A stretch of DNA of 64,000 bases from NCBI RefSeq assembly GCF_017654505.1, contig NC_054559.1, forward strand, positions 19,761,292 to 19,825,291. The letters are read 5' to 3'. The notes below the pieces were generated by a model. It was not told where the DNA came from. It saw only the letters and a list, made by a program, of their open reading frames with translations, and made no database searches. This document shows, piece after piece, positions 12,400-27,000 of the stretch. Source of the DNA: Polyodon spathula. Taxonomy: Eukaryota > Chordata > Actinopteri > Acipenseriformes > Polyodontidae. The translations under genes were made by a program, and so were the position numbers. Each line of letters starts with the position of its first letter. The stretch's first letter is position 1.

Positions 12400-15300
12400 T
12401 TCAAATACCCTAAAATACAATCAATGTTTAAAACTGAAAATTAAAATAAACTTGATTAGGGGTTTACTCCTCTGGCAATAAGAATTGTGTTCAACTGCAA
12501 GATCTGGACATTCAGTGTAGCACTGACTGTATGAACTACCCCTGCATTAAAACATATATTTGTTATATGCTATAGATTTGTTAGTTCAAAGTTGAGAGTC
12601 ACCGGATCAGTTTCTGAATTACACAGAATTCCACTCAGCAGAAACTGCCGGCAAGACAGGAAAAAACAAATTTTAATAATTCACATCCATTGATATACTG
12701 ACACAATTCGTCACACTGTGGTTCCCCTCTATATGTTCTGCTCTTCAGAAATATTCAAAAAACAGACTGATTTCATGAAAACATTCGTGTTTGTTTTAAC
12801 CCCTTCAGGTACACAAGGAATCGAGCGCTTGCTGTTCAAACGGTTTCTTCTTAAAACACATTTGAGCGTGACTGGAGCATCACAAGGAGGAAGCTGACCT
12901 TTACGTTGCACTGGACCCCTGTATAAACAGATACGTTTAAGCTTCTGTTTTAACATGCCTTATTCAAAGACAAGCTTTTTGCTGCACGACTACACTGTGC
13001 AGAACTGAACTGTCGGGTATGACTTGCCTAGATCAAGTAAACAACTTAATAAACAAGTTCCAAAAAACTCGGTTTTGTGTTTTGTGTTTGGAAGAACAAG
13101 ATTCATCTGGAGAACTGCAAACTTAATAAAACTATAATTTAAAAATGCAAATCACAGTTATGTTTTGCATAACATATTACAATTCCCCATAAATTACTTT
13201 TAAACCTACAAAATCTACTTTTAATAAATCAACATCTAAACCAGAAGGCTCCAAAAATTCAACAGCAACAAAAAATACAGAACAGACAACTAGCATAACC
13301 AAAGCACACACTGCTGTCGCTCTCTTAAAGTATCCTAATTCTCCGCTACTCTAATTGGTGCCCATTCTGACCAATTAGAAGGGGGAAAAGAAGCGAAAAA
13401 AATCTAAAAAGCAATACTGGAACAAAAGTGAGCATTAATTAATTCAGAGAGGTGAGACAATAACAAGTGGCCACTGAAGAGTCAACTTACCATCCACCAT
13501 GTCTTGGCTTTCATGTCGTAACAGAGTTGCCACTTGATGGCCCTGCCCGGTGTGCCACTCTCCTCCATGACAGCCCACCGCTCGAGAGGGTCCTAATTAA
13601 TCAGAGGCACAGCAGTGCCAAAGGCAAACAGACCCAACAGCCCAGAACACCCTGCACTGCCAGCATCCTCAGAGTCTGGTTAAGGAGATTGGGGATGAGG
13701 AGAGTGGAAGCCAGGGGAGGGGGAAGAGGGATAAACAACGAAACAAACAAACACACAACTACTCCTCAATGCCAAGCCAATCGTGCCAGCAGCTTAAATA
13801 AAAGGAGAGATTAGTTCCAACATGGAATGCATTCTGCTCATTGCCGGTAATCTGATGATGAAGTGGGCGTTTGCTCAAGCTTTTAGCTCAGGAAGCAAGG
13901 CAGTCATTTGGTGTTTCATTTGCATATTGTAGCATTAAAAAAAAAAAATACAGTGGAAAAAAAAAAAAAAAAAACCCCTGCTTGTTCGGTCACTAGCCCC
14001 TAGTGAGATGACATCAAAGCTGCCTGCGCTTTTATGAACGGACCCTTGGTTTTTGTGGCTAGAGCAGGGTTGTGACTGAACGCTACCCAGTGGCTTTCCT
14101 CCCCTGGCTATATGGCCCCACGTGGAAAGGAACACACAGGTAGAAGCAGCAGCTAGGAACCCATCATGGGCTGTAGCTTCTCACCCATAACCACACAGCT
14201 GCACCCAGTTAAAGGGCCCTGTTCCATTGTTTTTTAAATGGAAGAAAGGGACCCATTATACACTTATGTTCAGTTCAAGGCCCTGCCTGGCTTTTTCCTT
14301 TTCATTTAAAGTGTGTGGAAATAAAGTTAAACATCCGGCTTTTGCCCACATTAATGCTTCAGTGTGCGGGGAACAGTTGTGGGTTGATGTAGGGTTTGAT
14401 TTTATTTTTATGCAAAGATCTCTTTCTTTGTTTTATTTTTTTATTTTTTTTTAAGACTGTGTGTGTTAATAGAGACAAAATCTATGGTTCAAACACAATC
14501 AGTTACATATAGCAATACTGCTGTGCTTTATAATAATACACTTGCGTGTTTTAGCTGAGGAGACTCATAGGAATCCAAGGAAGTATCTGCATTTGCTCAT
14601 AAAACATTATTTACCCAAATATAAGCACACGTCTATGTGATGCTATGGTACTGTCATTTCCTATGGTGCTGTGGTGTAAGGCAGTTTGGGCCCTACTACT
14701 ACAATACAATACAATACAATTGTTTTTATATAGCGTCTAACACAACAGCTTTATCACAAAGTGCTGTGAAGAATAAGCCATATCGTTTTTGAATAGTGCA
14801 GCTGTAACACGGGTCATGGACACTGTGTTTTGGCTGGAAAATGCTGTTTTCAATGTTACGGTGCTAAAGAGCTTGTTTGTATGCTTGCTGGGGTTTGAGA
14901 CGCTGCGGCTGGGCAGTGCTAGGGCGTGTAAAACAGGTTTTGCAAAGAGTCCAGGCAATGGGAAGGCTGTGGGAGGCTTGTTGTTCTGTGGGAATTTACA
15001 CCCAGACCAGGCGACTGTCTGACCTGAGGCCAGATCACAGCACCCACACAGCATGAAAACTGCTCTCAACCCACCAGTCATGAGCCAAGATGAAACAGAT
15101 ACGGACAGAAGTGTACACAAACCCAGTAATAACAAAGAACATCAACACAATGACTCTGTTACATCCCAGATAATCTTCTGGAAGGACCAGACAGCACTGT
15201 ATTGGTGTTTGACTCATTGAAAGGCATGAGGCCGAGGCCAGAAGCTCAGTGTGACAATTTATTGAGACGATTGGGATTATGGTGATGGGTTTTTTTTAGC

Positions 15301-18300
15301 CGATAACTCTAAATGTCATTGTTGCCCAGCTTTGGTGATGATGCTGCCAAACAGCAGCGTGAGCAGAGATAAAAATATCTGTGGGCTCCAGGCTGACTAG
15401 TTCTGGCCTCTCTCTCTCTCAGTCTACCCCCTCACATCCCACCTTGATCTATCCACAATGATTCACTCACTCTGGCAAGAATAACATATTCTTGTACTGG
15501 CAGTAACCCTGCTTCTGTGAGTGTGTGGTCACTCTGTGGAAATAGTATGACAATGCTGCATCAGAGCGAGGCGCTGAACTCGCTAGTACAGAAACAAAAC
15601 AGAAAGCCTGCTGTGTTCTTTCTTTTCTCTTGACATGAGCCCAATCTTTCAGCAACCACAGAGGCGCTGTCCAGAGGGCAAACCTCCCTGAGATGCACGG
15701 ATATGAGGAACAGTGGGGAGATACTTTTTTGACATCGCTAAAAAAAAAAATTCTCTACATAGAATAAATAGAAAACGACAGTCCTTTCTTTTGTAGCACT
15801 GGCTGTTGGGGAGAGCCAGGAAGCTGAAGCCCATGCTGCTCTCTGCTCAGAAGGATGTCGGAAACATGGAATTTTCTGCTCCTTGATTGTACCATCTGGC
15901 CTCAATTTCCTGAGCGCTGGTTAAGTACACAGCACGGTGATCTTCTCTCTCAAACGAGGATCGTCTTCTTGCTGGAGAACAAAGATTGTTTTTAAGACAC
16001 CAGTCACAGATTAGTGGGTGTGTGCATAGGGACACAACACCCAAAAAGACATACAAGCCCCGATTTTAAACCGATCTTCACCAAGCTTTTATCACACACT
16101 ATAGAAGTTTCGGATTGTAACCCGACAAACTCTCGATTTTAGTATTTTTTTTACCTTTCAAGTCCTGTGTTTTGTATAGGATTATGAGGACCCCTCTGCA
16201 TGTGCATGCTCTGGGGGAAATGTTTTGTATAGTTGCACAGTGTTTTCTACAGGAGTCCCTGCACACTGGGGTGTGGGTACAGGTTAGCAGCGTCTAGACA
16301 AATAAACACTTGCTTAATCATAGTAGCATCATGCCTAGCATTAGGGAAGTGTCCACCAAGTGATTTCAAACAACACAAAGTATTTGCCTCAGTCAGACTT
16401 CATCACTTTACAGCAGCAGCCCTACAAGTGATAACTCCCTAATATCAAAATCGCATACACATTGTTGATTAAATCACGTTTGATAAATGAAATCGTGATA
16501 TTTAAAGGTGCAATCAGCAAACCAAATCCGATAATAATCAATAATAATTGACGCATTTCTTTGACTTGCAAGATTTGCAAAGCGTTCATCTCCTACAAAT
16601 CTTTCAAAAGCAAAGGCTTGGTAAATCTGGCCCTGCACATCTCCATCCCCCCATACACTCTTGAGCTGTTTGTTTGGATATACAGAGAAGCCGAGTTTTA
16701 AAAGCCGTTGGCGTGCGCTGTAATTACAGAATCACAAAACATTACAATTAGCAGCGACTCTTATATCTTGCTAATCTGCATCTGGGACGACAGTTTGTGG
16801 GGTCCCGTTGGAGTTTTCCATGTGTGGGAGGCATGGGTTGACTGTGCTTTGGACACATCTGGGATTTATTGAGCCACGGTGGTAAGATATTTGGTGTTTT
16901 CAAGAACCAAAACACTATCAGCTTTCCTATCCTTATATGTAGGGTGTCTCTTATTGTATAAGATAGGTCACCTTGTTTGACTGGGCAAAATTATATGTCT
17001 TAAACCTGCATTGCAAATTAGGACCAATAATGAGATACAGAATACAGAATTTGCAAAAACAGAATGAATCAGCCAATTGTGTAACACATATAATGCATGT
17101 GACCCCCACATCAGGACTACAGACTGTGCTGACCATCTCTGTCTCAGCTTGAACAGCTTGAGAGTCCTGTTTCTTTCAAACGAGACATACTTCAATACAG
17201 CGGTTTAAGGAAAAAAAAAGTTTTGGAGATATATACATATATATCAGATTCGAATGAGAAGGAAAGAGGTTCCCAAACGTTTCCCGGAGACGTGGGGCAC
17301 ATATTCTCTTGCCCCGGGCAGTCTTTCTGTATGTCCTTTAAAAAGTGTTAATTTTGTGGAGGAAAATTAGTGGCAGCTCCATCCTTGGTCAGCAATGCAT
17401 GGGTGTGTTGGGGTTGATTCGGAGAAACGCAGCCTCTCCATTATGAGTTCATTATCCCTCATTGCTTCCCACTATCCTAATTAGGTAGTAATTGAGACAG
17501 TGATTGAGGGTGTGTTTTATTGAATCCAGTTGGAGCAGACAGACCCCTCCAGGAGACTTTGCAGGATAATATGGTGCTCAGGCCAGGCTGTGGAACAGCC
17601 ACCGCTAATTACAACTGTTTTATTATACCCCAAATACAACTTCCCTTCTCAGGTTTGCAAGGCTACTCTGGGTGATTTACATTGACTTCTCTTCAACCAA
17701 TCCAGTTTTGTAGTGATACAGTATACAGTCTGGAATAGTCATTCATTAGTATTATTCTCATATCCCCCTGGAGCCTAGCCTTGAATTGTGCTCCAGCTCA
17801 GCTATGTTACCAGGGCTGGGTCTGGTTAGGGCTTAATAAAAAAGAACAGCTGTTTGAACTCTTTCAAGGTGGTGTATCTTCTTAAGGTTGACTCCTGGTT
17901 TTAGAAGATTTTTACAGTAAAGATTTGTCTAGTCTGAGCTCGATGCAGCACATAGGAAGCTGTGTTTCAATTCTTCATGCACTGGCTTCGACCGAGTCTG
18001 AAAAATTAATATCGAATCAATAGGTTCCTTATGAGAATGTGGTTTTCTTTTAAGAGGACAACTTCTCTCCAGAACATCTCTCTGGCTCACCATGCTGTAA
18101 AGGTTGGCCCGAGCCTTCTTGGCAGTGTTGTGGAGGGTTTTTCAGTTTTTTGATGTTAACAGCACTAATGTGATTTTCATGAACTATCAATCACCATTAA
18201 GGGTAAATCTTGTACAGATGTCATGCTGTGCACAGAACATGTGGTTTATGTTCATTAAGAATTCCTGGCCAGCAACGTGTGTTTGGTGATGAATAATAAT

Positions 18301-20390
18301 TCACTGCAAGTCAACATGTTTTCTGTTTAATTGCAAACAAGGAAAAAGAACAACAATCTAATCAAGCCAACGTACAGCTCGGATTTTGGAAACGATGACT
18401 TTGCCTGCGATTGGTCCCAATGAAAACCGAATCACCACCCTCAAAATTCAAACACTTGAGTGGCTCAACGGCGCTGCTCTGGGCGTTATTTACAAAAAAC
18501 TCCATGATGGAGCACTGTAGATTCGAAGGCTGTGCAAAATGGAATGGCACTGGGGCTGCTGCCCTGAAACGGGGCCTGCCACGTGCCACGCTCCCTCATA
18601 CCTCTGTCTGACAATCCATGAACAGGTCTTTGTGTGCCTGTCAGGGATCTTCAAGTGGTCCGAGCGCTGATTGTTTTTGCATGAGTGAAATTTGCTGGGG
18701 AGAAGAGTCCTTAAAGCAGCTTATGAGGATTAGGGTCTGTTTAGCGCACAAGGAAGCACATCCATCCACGAGCACGCACACACAAGACACTCCACCACAC
18801 TGAACACAGCCCCTAAATCCAGCCTGGTTTATACAGAGCATCTGCTTCACAGCTGGATTTTCCTGTGTCCAAGATGCCCCAAGCCAGTTGACTTCATAAC
18901 ACAGCAGCCATTTTGCTTTTTTTATAAGCAGAGGCCTGCAGCCCTGTGTTAGAATGTGCAGGAACAGTTTAACCTAGTCTAGTCCAGTCGGTGTCACAAT
19001 GGCATGCACACCATACACACCGATCATGCCTCGCTCTTCCAGTAACCAAGCAGTGTGCTCCAGCACTGCTCAGTATTAATAACTTTTGCGACGGTTTCAG
19101 CAGGGTAATAAACTAGTATTAGAACGATACCCCAACATGCTTTTTTTTTTTTTTTCCCGATCCCATGGACAAGCCCATTGCCTCGTTACACCCAGGGGCT
19201 CTACGGTGGGCGTCGGCAACCAAGATATTTGAATCTCCCAGCCAATCCAATGTTTCGCCGTGGTAGATGGACATTCTAATACAACTTTAAAGGAATCCAG
19301 CGTGATGCAATGCAAACAAACAGAACAAGGTGTATCCTATGGCCTTTCACCTGGGGCCTCCTTCACTTTTTCAATCAACATCTTAATTATCCTATCTGGG
19401 GAAGGAGCCTATTCTTAGACAGCACATGGTGCAGAGCGTGGACTTCTTAGAACTGCTTTTTCATTTTTCAATTATCATCATCTGGACCCGGACCGTACCA
19501 GCTTGCTTGGTTAAGGGTGAGCAAAGAAATAAAAGAACTTTATGACACAAAGCCCCCCCCCCACCTCACCTCAAAGAGATGAATGGGTGGGTCAATAAAA
19601 ATCCATTAGCTTCAGAAGACTGTACATCACAAAGTTGGGTTACAATGCACTGGGGCAGAATGACAAAGAGCTAGGGATAATTACATGGAGAGTTATCATA
19701 TCAGTATAGTTTCATAATTGGTAAATAAAAATACAACAGTTTAAATCAATTACTGAAAAGAAGTCATAACAAAAATGTCCTTTTTATTTTTTGCATTACC
19801 AACAGGGTAACCATTTTCATATCATATCATTAATTGAATGTATAATAAATGACTATTGGTCAAATTACAATAATATACATTATTTTACACATCAATGCAT
19901 ATCTTAGTTCATTCCACTTGAATACAGAATCCCTTTTCTATCTGTAAATGATTGTAGTAACCCTATGATAACAAAAGACAGGGTTCTTAAAGCATGTAGT
20001 ATTCTATATTAATAACTTTAAAAAAACAAAATCTATACAAAACATATAGAGGGCAGGTGGAGCCATAGAATTGAAAGGTCACATTGTCACATGACTTGAA
20101 TGGAGCTAGGAAGTCTTTTCAATAGCCAGTAATTAGGATTCTGCAGGTAAGCTATAGAAAATATGAACCCAGCCAGATAGCCCGTAGAACATTCCCTTAG
20201 AGACAGCATGGTAACTTCACAACTGGAATTACTATGGTAAAACTCCCACAGTCTGTTTAAGACAGGTTTAAAGTTAAACGAAAAAGAAAAACACACCTGA
20301 GCGTGGAGGATAGGTGTAATGCCCTTACCCACTGTTAAGGTTATCAGCGTTATCTAAGACATGTTTATCTTGTGTGTTAAAAAGATTAGC
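12400..20390. other. Intergenic DNA downstream of MFSD12, no gene recognised
   Basis: I found no exon with coherent flanking splice sites. Features are an ACAAT pentanucleotide run near 14,700-14,720, A-rich runs near 13,960, and a T run near 19,141-19,155. A 115-codon plus-strand frame at 13,467-13,814 does not start with ATG and resembles no family I know. Confidence 0.45.
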
Positions 20391-20399
20391 TCTGGAGGG

Positions 20400-20405
20400 T
20401 TTATT
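20400..20405 (-). terminator. MFSD12: Candidate polyadenylation signal of MFSD12
   Basis: The minus strand reads AATAAA about 500 bp downstream of the MFSD12 stop codon. A second AATAAA lies at 20,449-20,454. Either would give a 3' UTR of roughly 450-520 bases. Only mRNA ends can decide which is used. Confidence 0.45.
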
Positions 20406-20904
20406 GTACGATGTGATGCTCTCTTGGGCAGGTCAGGTATACAGCCTCTTTATTTTAGATGAAGGCAGTAAATTATATCTAAAATGTAGACCGATTTAGT
20501 TTGCATTTACAAACAAATCTCCCTTTGGATTTAGGATTACAGTCAAAATAAAATTCAAAAAAACAATTTTTTCACTTTGGACTTAATGATCAGCACATTT
20601 GTCTTTCAAAATACACCAAAAATAATTTAAAATTAGTTTTCTGGCTCCCCTGGCAGCAATTTCCTTCAGAGCTGAGGTTTCCACACACTACAGCACTGGT
20701 CCTGCACACTGGTCAGACCTGGTCTCATTGAGCACTATTCTATCTGAATCCATGTATGACCAGAATTACTTCCTCTCCCCAATGTAGTGCACAGTACACA
20801 GAGAATGACACTGGCAGACCTGAATGCTTGGAGCAGAGAAAAGGGGATCATTAACAAAAGGGACAACACAGCGCTCCCAGAGAACGGTTTCCAGAGTGAT
20901 TTCT

Positions 20905-23900
20905 TTAGTTGACACTTTGGTCATCTTCAATGTCTTCTCTGAGTGATGATGAAGCCCCCAGCAGGCCCGAGACAGCTGGCTGACCTGAAAGGGAGTCACA
21001 AAAGAGGGTGGTAACAAATCATCCTTTTTAGCTAAAAAGGGAACAAGAGCTATCAATTGCAGTACAATTTACAGCCAGTAGGTGGTGGTATTGCACAGCA
21101 GGATTATCCCTTTAAAAAGGTGGATACATCCTTGTAGATTCCCTGGTGCTGCAAAATGCTCTTTAAAAAAAAAAAACACATCCAGAGGTTGCTCTCTCCT
21201 GGCAGGGTACAGGCTGATTGAATCTGATTTCACAGTTGCTACCCAAGTGCCCCCTTAACATGTAGTGCCGAGACAGAATACTTACGAACTCGGATCCCGA
21301 TTGGCCAGATCAGTATGCTGCACAGGCAGAATGCCGCTCCAACGGCCACGCCCCCAGTAACAATCACCATGACGATGTGGTAGAACCAGACACAAGCAGG
21401 ACAGCACACCTGTGTGCTGAAGCAGAGAGGAGAGAAAATACCCAAATCAGAAATTACCAAAGTCCCCCTCAGTCACTGTACAACTACACAACGCTGCAGT
21501 TCAAAAACAAATGCTTACAAATGCTCATTGAAAACATTTTTTTAAATTGGATTCCAATGAATGAAGGGTAGAGTTGGGAAGGGAACACTTACTGGCATGG
21601 GTGCAGACTCTGAATTATCATCACGCTTATTCCATTGGCCACTTTGTCAGTAAAGCTCATCGCCCCATACACAAAGGCACCACTTTGCTGAAAAACAAAA
21701 AGAAACAGATCACTTCCACTACTGCTCCTGTGACATCTCTAGACACCCAAGAGTTCATGCAGTCTGACTAAACTCCACAAAGAAATACACATGCCAGGCT
21801 GCACAGCGGTAACTCGTCCTGGGTCGGACAAAAGGTCAGCCTCGCCTGACGAATCATTTCCATTTGCTAGTTTTGTAACATATTTTCGTTGTCAGTTTAC
21901 AGGAAAAACCGTCAGTGTTCCAGATGAGAGTAAAATTCGCTTCCAATCTGCGGCAGATTAATCGCCATGGATTGGTCCTCGATTGTAAAAGGTGAGGGAA
22001 GGACAGCTTTCTTTGTTTTTGAAATCAACACTGTGCTAAAACTGGAGTTCTCTGATCGGATTGCCTTACAGTGTTTCTCCCAATGAGGTCGGCGGTCATT
22101 GAGAGCGAGGTCACTAAGATGGTGGCTGACCCAGCACCCAGCAGCACGGCGGCTCCATACACCGACTTCCCCATCTTATGGTCCAGCAACACCCAACAGG
22201 CAAAGGCCAGGATCAGCAGCAGGCCTACAAAGTACGTCATCTACAGCAAGACGTTCAGACAGCACCATTAATGCAGGCCTCTCGTGACAGGACAGGAGAA
22301 CAAATTCATAAGACATCACGGAAAGAAACTGTATTACAAAAGCACTACAAAAAAAAAAGGGCACTTAATAAATCTCACATGCCACACAGAGTTATGCCAC
22401 AATGTAAAGGAGCGAGTCTGGATTCATATTCTTATGTTACTGTGCGATGTGGAAAACAAGTTTTAAAGTGAAAGATCTCTTCTGTTCCCATTCAGAGCAA
22501 ATGTGTGTGTTCTGATTTTGCAAGTATGAGACAATATCACTGCAGAAGTGCGACTGGCGCTAGTAACAACAGGAAAAAAAAACTATATATATAACTATTG
22601 TTACATTTATTAGGTATATTTTAGCAAAGTGCACAGTACTCTGCATTTACCACAGTTGGCATGTATTTCACTCTCTGGGCTGTCTCTCGCTTACACATGC
22701 ATTGCAGCGCTTTGCTGTGCTCTTACTGTGGGTTACGTTCAGAGAGGAGACTTGTCCAGGGTGGCGCCACTAAATAAAAGAGCTCTCCTGTCAAACGACT
22801 CACGTTTCTGCCGATGCACTTGTTGACTGGCTTCATGATCAAGGAGGACATGAATCCACTGATGTACATCACCAGGGGGATCGTAGCGATGTAGTTCTGT
22901 CAGGGGAAGGGAAACAAGCATGCTGTGACTCCTCAGTTCCACATTGCAATATGCACAACTTGAATGGATTTGATAGAGTTGTATTGTAATTGCAGGCGAT
23001 GCTGACAAGATGTATATGTTTGCTCAATAAAGCCGGTGTCATAATAGGAACTGGAAATCTGTTTTAAAAATGAATTGGAATTTAACAAAAAACGGGAATC
23101 GACCCAGACCCTGATTAAAATGCAGTAGCGCTATCCTAGTGGTCATTCCGAAAACCATTTCCTCACTTCAGAAATGGCGCTTTTAGGACATTATGCATAA
23201 CACATGTAAGACATTAAAGTAATTCAATATTACAAAAACAGTATAAAAAGTAATCTTTTAATTTATAAGAGCCGGGATGGATTTCACAGCACATACCTTG
23301 GGCAGGAAGAGCGAGTTTGTCAGGTACATAGATATGTAAGTTTGGGACAGGTTGACAATTAGTCTTGTGCACATGTACAGCCCCGCCACCTAGGGAAAGA
23401 AAAACAAGCGCGTCAGAGACAGGCAGCCCCTCCACGACCGTACATTCAAAATGACACCCATGGGAGGGAGGGGAGCATGGATTACCACAACGCTACACAC
23501 AGTGCAACAAACAGCTTCACAACCACTGGATAAGTGGGAATAAAGGCATTCAGAGGGAGGTCAAGGCAGAGACAGCTATCCCACCAAATCTCAATAAATG
23601 GTGTCAAATAATGCGAATGACGAGTTTGCCACTTGCTCACCTGATAGAAGGCAGGTTCGACCAGCCAGTGCTTCCACTGTAGCAGGGAGCGCCCCCCAGC
23701 GTCCTGGGACCTTGTGATCAGGGGCTGCCGCTCATCTGCAGGGCATGGGGAGGCAGGCAGGGGGCGCTCTTTCTCCTTTGTTCCAGTATGGAATAGCAAT
23801 GAGAACACCGACCCTAGCCCAATTACTATGAGGGCTAGATTCTGGGAAAAAAAAAAAAAAGATGAATATTAATGACTTAGGGTTGTGAACTTTGAAGGGG

Positions 23901-24019
23901 GAAAATTAAACACCTTCCTAATTTAAAATTGTAAAATGTCTTTGTGGTCCATCACTTACCCTAAGCTGCACAGTATAATACTGATTATATATATATAGAT
24001 AGATAGATAGACAGATAGA

Positions 24020-24051
<32 letters not shown>

Positions 24052-27000
24052 TAGATAGGACAGACAGATAGACAGATAGATGGATAGACAGATAGATAGA
24101 TAGACAGATAGACATAGATAGATAGATATTTTGCAGCTATAATTTTTATAGGCAGTTGTTGAGACATCAAATAAGTCACTGGTTCTTTTTTTTTTATTTA
24201 AATCTACTAGCCCTCATTGGCAAGGGCTACAACATCTTGATTCTGGTGGCTGGCAGAGGGCAGCCAAAGCCCTTCAGCGCCAGGCAGTGCAATTCAATTC
24301 AGACCTATACAGAACCTACCCTAAAGATAGGGATGTCCTGCCTCCCCAGGCTCTCCGCCTGCGCTGGGTCACCTGTCTGGCCAGCCTGAAAGTAAAACAG
24401 TAGCCAGGCCACCCCATACACAGCAATGTTGGCAACCACAGTGAAAGCGTACCTGCAGGGACAGCAAGATTTGCAATTTGAAACCCGGCCATAACACGGT
24501 CAAAAGGGATGCAATGCCAGCATTGCCACTGCCTCCAATTCCTTCATCTTGAGGTCAGTCTGAAGACAGTCGTACTGAATAGTTCTGGGTGCGGAAGCAC
24601 CTGCCAGCCGAGCACCGACCAGTTAGGTCTGCTGTCTTACCCATCATGACTGAAACTGGGAGATGCATCTTCTAGGCGAGAGAAGTCACCTGCTTAATGT
24701 CAGGAGAGATTCCCCAGTTATACAAAACTACGTGCCACATATTCCTGACAGGTTTATTTACAGTAGATGATCTTACAAAAACTATGCAAGGGATAGTGGG
24801 GATTACAGCTGATTTCCACACACAGCATAAAACTGTGTAGTCTCAACTGACTCTACAGATTACGATCCGATTCTAGACACCCACAAATGAACAAAGCCTG
24901 CAATGTGCATTTTCAGAGAAGCAGAAGTAACGCAAGGAAGGAAGTCAAATTCAAAGCACAGCAAAGACATGCATAGGAGGCTATTTTTAATGAAAAGAAA
25001 GAAAACACCAACGACGTTTGAACAAATTCAAGCACCCTGTTCCTAAGATATAACCTAGATCCAAAAATCTTAACCATGCACTAGATTCCACTTACGTATT
25101 AGAGAATACTGGAGTCTGTCATTTTACAGGCAATTTGTTACACAAAAGCACGTGCATGCGAGTCTCATTTTTGCTGTTGTTGAAGATTTAGTGTTCCAAG
25201 TTGTAAACAGTATCTGGTCTAGATTATATTAAGGAAGAGCTTTTTGATCTTCCCTGCTTCCCACCCTCTCTGGAACGGGATTCCTACTGAACAGGGGAAT
25301 CCTGGCGTTTTAAAACCAGAACAACAAAGAGTTTCTAGGAAGCCCTCCACATGCATGGGGCAAGGGCCAAATAACTCCACAGCTCACAGCAATCACAGCC
25401 AGATCTTCAAAACCACTGGGCTGTTTAAAGCTACAGCTTCGGGCAATCACGATTAAATGTTTGAACTTACAACAAGGCTACGTTTCTATCTGACTCTGGG
25501 ACTGACTTGAAAGCAGTCTGAAATCAGACTCTCATTTCCATCAGCAGCAGATCCCAGTTCACATCCACTTTAATTGGGACTCTCGTCAGTCAGTCAGCAC
25601 CAGTTAGGACTGCGGGCCGGCAAAACTCGATCTCTCCACACTGGCCCTGAACGGTGGAAGTTACCTAACAAGGGGAGTGAGAGGCGGGCTTTAAAACTCC
25701 AGTATGTGCTTTTCCATGAGGGAGATAAATGCTGAAATTTTTTTTTTTTTTTTTTTAAATCACCTGATAAACTACTGTACTGTTAATAAAAGGCTGTGGA
25801 TTTTATAATTTTTTGTATATTCCTTCACAATACAATTAAGCAGTAAAAGAAAAAAGCAGAATGCTGGAGGCTGGTGAATTTATTCATAAACCACACTGAA
25901 CCCATGCTGCAAAAATACAAATAAAGCAGAACCCTAGCAAGAGGCGGGTGCTTGACACCTGGTGCTTTGACTGTTGAACAGCAAAACCACAATTTCTAAA
26001 AGGTCACGTCTTTCTTGACAGTTCACAGGAAAGATAAGCACTTGACATGTTTCAAAATGCAGATCACAACCTTCTTTTGAAGAACTTCAGTACCTTAAAA
26101 TGAAAAATACAGAGGGTCGCTGCAAAGCTTGAAAAAAGAAGCGTGCTGAATTTCTCAGAAAAGCTGGTGTTCTGTACTAAAGCTGAAAGAGCGTCTAAGA
26201 ACTTGATGCTTCTGGTGAGGTGTACATTCTTTAAACACACTGTAGTGTCTAGCAAGCGATCTTCCTGTGCAGTGATATTGGTGTCAACTCGTAACCACAG
26301 CCTAAGCCACGAATAAAACACACAGTGCTCTGTATCGGGGTCTGAGAATTCATTATCTCACCACCTCCAGCAGCCTTCTGCAGCTACAGCTAAAAGTGAA
26401 ATCCAGCCAGAGACTATCAACCTGTGGTCTGTGAGTAAATTCAATCTGGTCCCCAATCAGCCTGCTATACCAAACACACCCATGAGGGAGTGCCAGAGTT
26501 CCTGTAGAGTTCTGGGCACCAGGTGTTTACAGTTTCCTTTGTAAGAAATATATTTCATTGGACTGCAACCTGATTGGTTCACATAGCAATAGTGTGCATG
26601 ACAGCTGTCCCCAATTGGCTCACATATAGTATGCATGTCCACGAACCTCTCATATCTGTCACCAGTTCACAAGCCCTGCTCTTCATTTTAAAAGCTCAGT
26701 CAATATGCAACACCAGATGATTGTGTGCATAAATGGATGTTGCTCTTTGACTTTGTGAAGGGGGTGGCGAGCCTGCTGATGCTCAGCGTTTGGTTACCTG
26801 TATGCAGTGAGCTCCACCTTCTCCTGGTCATTGGTGACAAGCTCCGGAATTAGGGAGAGGTGGGAGATCTGTGTAGTCGCCCAGCCGAACTGGAAGACAA
26901 CGATGAAGGGGATGAAGTAGACGAGTCCCACCCACTGAGGGGTGCCCTCAGCACAGCCCATACACGGGTTAAAGATGAACGGGAACGAGATGAGCACGCT

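Noticed and set aside
12213..12420. Minus-strand frames of Tyr-Leu-Ser-Ile repeats, also at 23,918-24,179
   Set aside because: Translations of (GATA)n microsatellites.
13467..13814. 115-codon plus-strand frame
   Set aside because: No ATG at the start, low-complexity composition, no splice context and no family resemblance.
18362..18611. Overlapping open frames on both strands near 18.4-18.6 kb
   Set aside because: Neither resembles a known protein and no splice partners are visible.
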